7,613 bases of DNA from an uncultured Parabacteroides sp. GTDB taxonomy: Bacteria; Bacteroidota; Bacteroidia; Bacteroidales; Tannerellaceae. The stretch is from contig CAKVBA010000074.1 of NCBI GenBank assembly GCA_934725305.1, positions 1 through 7,613 on the forward strand, given 5' to 3'. Under the pieces are notes generated by a model. That model saw only the letters and a program-made list of their open reading frames with translations. It did no database searches and had not been told where the DNA came from. The position numbers and the translations under genes were made by a program. Below, piece by piece: positions 6,190-7,613 of this stretch. The number at the start of each line of letters is the position of its first letter. Positions within the stretch are counted from its first letter, which is position 1.

Positions 6190-6220
6190 TTGTTTCTTTG
6201 AATTCTATTTTCTATATTCG
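6190..6220 (+). promoter_or_regulatory. Possible internal promoter ahead of the recombinase gene
   Basis: TTG (6190-6192), a 20-nt spacer and TATATTCG (6213-6220) approximate the Bacteroidetes promoter with one mismatch in the -7 element. A start near 6227 would leave about 15 nt before the GTG start codon. If real, the recombinase and hpf could be expressed independently of rpsU. The match is weaker than for the other promoters in the window. Confidence 0.35.
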
Positions 6221-6241
6221 TTGCATAAAAATTGATGCAGC

Positions 6242-7156
6242 GTGAATGTATTGGTTGATTCTTTTTTGAACTATCTATTGTATGAGAGAAATTATTCCCA
6301 GTGTACAGTAGAAGCCTATTCGAAAGATTTGGAGCAATTCTTATCTTTTGTAGGCGAGAAACAGAACGGTACATTCGACCTAGCGATGATTGATGCGGAT
6401 ATAGTGAGAAATTGGATTATCCATTTGATGGATAAACGTTATTCTCCCGTATCAGTGAATCGTAAGTTAAGTTCTTTGAAGTCTTTTTTTAAGTTTCTCA
6501 TGAAGCAGAGAAAAATCTCTGTGAATCCGTTGTTGTTGATAAACGGTCCGAAAATGAAGAAACCATTGCCTTGTTTCGTAAAAGAGAAGGAAATGGATCT
6601 TCTATTGGTTAAAGATGGATTTTGTGAGGATTTTGAAGGTGTAAGGAATCGGTTGATACTTGAGATGTTTTATGATACTGGTATGCGTTGTTCGGAATTG
6701 GTGGGTGTCCAGAATCAGGATGTAGATTTTGAGGCGATGCAGATCCGAGTAACAGGAAAGCGTAACAAGCAGCGGTTGATTCCATTTGCAGAAGGATTAA
6801 AAAACTTAATGTTGGCGTATGCTGAGATTCGAGACCGTGAGGTGGGTACAGAGAGTCGATCCTTTTTTGTCCGCAAGGACGGAAGGCCTATTTCGGTAGG
6901 AATGGTTTATGGGATAGTGAAGAAAAAGCTATCTGAAATACCAACATTGGCAAAGTGCAGCCCGCATGTGTTGAGACATTCGTTTGCAACAAGTATGCTG
7001 AATAATGGTGCGGAATTGAATGCTGTGAAAGAATTATTGGGACACAGTAGTTTGGCTTCTACCAGTATTTACACACATACAACCTTTGAGGAATTGAAAA
7101 AAGTGTATCATGCTCATCCTAGAGCGAAAAAAGAAGGAGGTTATTATGGAAATTAG
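6242..7156 (+). CDS. xerC: Tyrosine recombinase, XerC/XerD type
   Basis: This 304-aa site-specific tyrosine recombinase is of the size and layout of the chromosomal XerC/XerD enzymes that resolve chromosome dimers at dif. An N-terminal SAM-like core-binding domain (about 1-90, FLNYLLYERNYSQCTVEAYSKDL) is followed by the catalytic domain with the full residue set: Arg149 (DTGMRCSE), Lys173 (TGK), His242 and Arg245 (HVLRHSFA), His268 (LLGHSS) and the nucleophile Tyr277 (SIYTH). The reading frame opens with GTG at 6242, three codons after an in-frame stop, and has no ATG near its N-terminus. GTG is therefore the likely start, with TTG at 6251 as an alternative. Its position between rpsU and hpf and its size point to a housekeeping Xer enzyme rather than an integrase. 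Whether it is XerC or XerD cannot be settled from the sequence. Confidence 0.88.
   Translation: MNVLVDSFLNYLLYERNYSQCTVEAYSKDLEQFLSFVGEKQNGTFDLAMIDADIVRNWIIHLMDKRYSPVSVNRKLSSLKSFFKFLMKQRKISVNPLLLINGPKMKKPLPCFVKEKEMDLLLVKDGFCEDFEGVRNRLILEMFYDTGMRCSELVGVQNQDVDFEAMQIRVTGKRNKQRLIPFAEGLKNLMLAYAEIRDREVGTESRSFFVRKDGRPISVGMVYGIVKKKLSEIPTLAKCSPHVLRHSFATSMLNNGAELNAVKELLGHSSLASTSIYTHTTFEELKKVYHAHPRAKKEGGYYGN
7134..7140 (+). promoter_or_regulatory. Perfect Shine-Dalgarno sequence of hpf
   Basis: AAGGAGG lies 5 nt before the ATG at 7146, inside the last codons of the recombinase gene (Lys-Glu-Gly-Gly). It decides the hpf start over the in-frame ATG at 7110, which has no such sequence and would add 12 residues foreign to the family. 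No other gene in the window has a comparable site, and such sites are rare in Bacteroidetes. Confidence 0.7.
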
Positions 7157-7445
7157 AATTCAGGCTATTCATTTTGATGCTACAAGCCAATTGGAAGCAT
7201 TCATTCAGAAGAAAGTTTCTAAGTTGGATCAGTTTTATGATGGCATTCTATTGGCAGAGGTGACTTTGAAGGTAGTAAAACCTGAATCTGCTAAGAATAA
7301 GCAAGCAGGAATTCTGCTTAATATCAAGAACGGAGATTGCTTTGCTGAAAAAGTATGTGATACATTTGAAGAGTCTGTCGATGAATGTGTAGAAGCTTTG
7401 GAAAAGCAATTGTTGAAGTTTAAGGAAAAAGCGAGAGCCAAATAA
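7146..7445 (+). CDS. hpf: Ribosome hibernation-promoting factor, short form (HPF/RaiA family)
   Basis: This 99-aa protein of the HPF/YfiA/RaiA family binds the decoding region of the 30S subunit and keeps idle ribosomes inactive in slow growth. It begins MEIRIQAIHFDATSQLEAFIQKK, a typical family N-terminus (beta strand then helix). It continues with VSKLDQFYDGILLAEVTLKVV and the CDTFEESVDECVEALEKQL helix near the C-terminus, and ends in a basic tail (KFKEKARAK). There is no C-terminal dimerisation domain, so this is a short form. I chose the ATG at 7146 because it fits the family N-terminus and lies 5 nt after AAGGAGG. With this start it overlaps the recombinase gene by 11 bp, so the two are probably translationally coupled. 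Its neighbour two genes upstream, rpsU, is also a 30S component. Confidence 0.92.
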   Translation: MEIRIQAIHFDATSQLEAFIQKKVSKLDQFYDGILLAEVTLKVVKPESAKNKQAGILLNIKNGDCFAEKVCDTFEESVDECVEALEKQLLKFKEKARAK

Positions 7446-7461
7446 AAAAGCAGCAAAATAA

Positions 7462-7492
7462 TTTGGTATATAAGAAATAATGTCTAAATTTG
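7462..7492 (+). promoter_or_regulatory. Promoter of the tRNA-Thr gene
   Basis: TTTG (7462-7465), a 19-nt spacer and TAAATTTG (7485-7492, followed by C) match the Bacteroidetes consensus at every fixed position. The expected start is near 7498-7500, about 40 nt upstream of the tRNA. It probably drives this tRNA and whatever follows beyond the window (in related genomes, further tRNAs and tuf). Confidence 0.75.
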
Positions 7493-7495
7493 CAG

Positions 7496-7525
7496 CCGTT
7501 TCGCCCCGGTATCGTGACGAAACGG
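7496..7525 (+). terminator. Terminator-like hairpin in the tRNA leader
   Basis: CCGTTTCG (7496-7503) and CGAAACGG (7518-7525) are perfect 8-bp inverted arms with a 14-nt loop, followed by TTTCTTTT. This looks like an intrinsic terminator for transcripts coming from hpf (stop at 7445). However, it begins right at the predicted start of the tRNA promoter, so it would also fold at the 5' end of the tRNA precursor. It may instead be a leader stem for processing, or a binding site. The inverted repeat is certain; its function is not. Confidence 0.5.
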
Positions 7526-7540
7526 TTTCTTTTGACGATT

Positions 7541-7613
7541 GCCTCTTTAGCTCAGTTGGCCAGAGCACGTGATTTGTAATCTCGGGGTCGTTGGTTCGAA
7601 TCCGACAAGAGGC
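7541..7613 (+). tRNA. tRNA-Thr (anticodon UGU)
   Basis: The sequence folds as a cloverleaf: 7-bp acceptor stem (GCCTCTT with AAGAGGC), 4-bp D stem (GCTC with GAGC), anticodon loop TTTGTAA with TGT at 7575-7577, 5-nt variable region, and 5-bp T stem (GTTGG with CCGAC) closing the usual TTCGAAT loop. UGU reads threonine codons ACA and, by wobble, others. Only the discriminator base is missing, as the window ends on the last acceptor-stem base. One oddity is a T-T mismatch (7570 with 7582) in the middle of the anticodon stem. Confidence 0.95.

Noticed and set aside
6182..6200. Hairpin CAAAG / CTTTG after rpsU as a terminator
   Set aside because: The stem is 5 bp and A/T-rich with a 9-nt loop and no real T-tract. 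Read-through into the recombinase gene is more likely.
5997..6374. Minus-strand open frame over rpsU and the start of the recombinase gene
   Set aside because: It is antisense to rpsU and a conserved recombinase N-terminus; its Phe/Leu/Ser-rich composition is that of a shadow frame.
7110..7145. Longer hpf start at ATG 7110
   Set aside because: The extra 12 residues do not fit the HPF N-terminus and lie inside the recombinase gene; ATG 7146 has a perfect Shine-Dalgarno and the family start.

Overview
The window looks like chromosomal DNA from a member of the Bacteroidales (Bacteroides/Parabacteroides-like). Three promoters match the Bacteroidetes consensus TTTG-N19/20-TAnnTTTG almost perfectly, most starts lack a Shine-Dalgarno sequence, and the order rpsU - tyrosine recombinase - hpf - tRNA-Thr is one I associate with this group. 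There it usually precedes a tRNA cluster, tuf and the secE-nusG-rpl-rpoBC genes (general knowledge; not visible here). Genus assignment is inference.

Left part (89-4449, minus strand): a tight six-gene operon read from right to left, cbiB - S4-domain gene - cobU - cobT - cobS - cobC. Five genes carry out the end of cobalamin synthesis. CbiB attaches the aminopropanol arm. CobU makes GDP-cobinamide. CobT activates the lower-ligand base. CobS joins the two halves, and CobC (alpha-ribazole phosphatase) removes a phosphate. The gene between cbiB and cobU encodes a small S4 RNA-binding protein with a long basic tail and no recognisable enzyme domain. Gaps within the operon range from 0 to 29 nt. 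Its promoter lies just upstream of cbiB and leaves only about 10-15 nt of leader, so there is no room for a cobalamin riboswitch after that start site. CobD, CbiP and adenosyltransferase are not in the window.

Middle (4450-4795): the divergent intergenic region between cbiB and mtnA. It holds the cbiB promoter, candidate plus-strand promoter elements for mtnA, and six head-to-tail copies of a degenerate 22-bp repeat (4586-4717) of unknown function. One copy is a perfect hairpin.

Right part (4796-7613, plus strand): mtnA (methylthioribose-1-phosphate isomerase) stands alone. A strong promoter then starts a translation-related group: rpsU (bS21), a XerC/XerD-type recombinase with a GTG start, and hpf (ribosome hibernation factor). 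hpf overlaps the recombinase gene by 11 bp and has a perfect AAGGAGG Shine-Dalgarno sequence, which is unusual in this phylum. The window ends in a tRNA-Thr(UGU) with its own promoter and a terminator-like hairpin in its leader; only the discriminator base is cut off.

Most of the window is ordinary core genome. The points most worth checking are the 22-bp repeat array, the S4 gene inside the cobalamin operon, the hpf Shine-Dalgarno sequence downstream of the bS21 gene, and the hairpin between the tRNA promoter and the tRNA.
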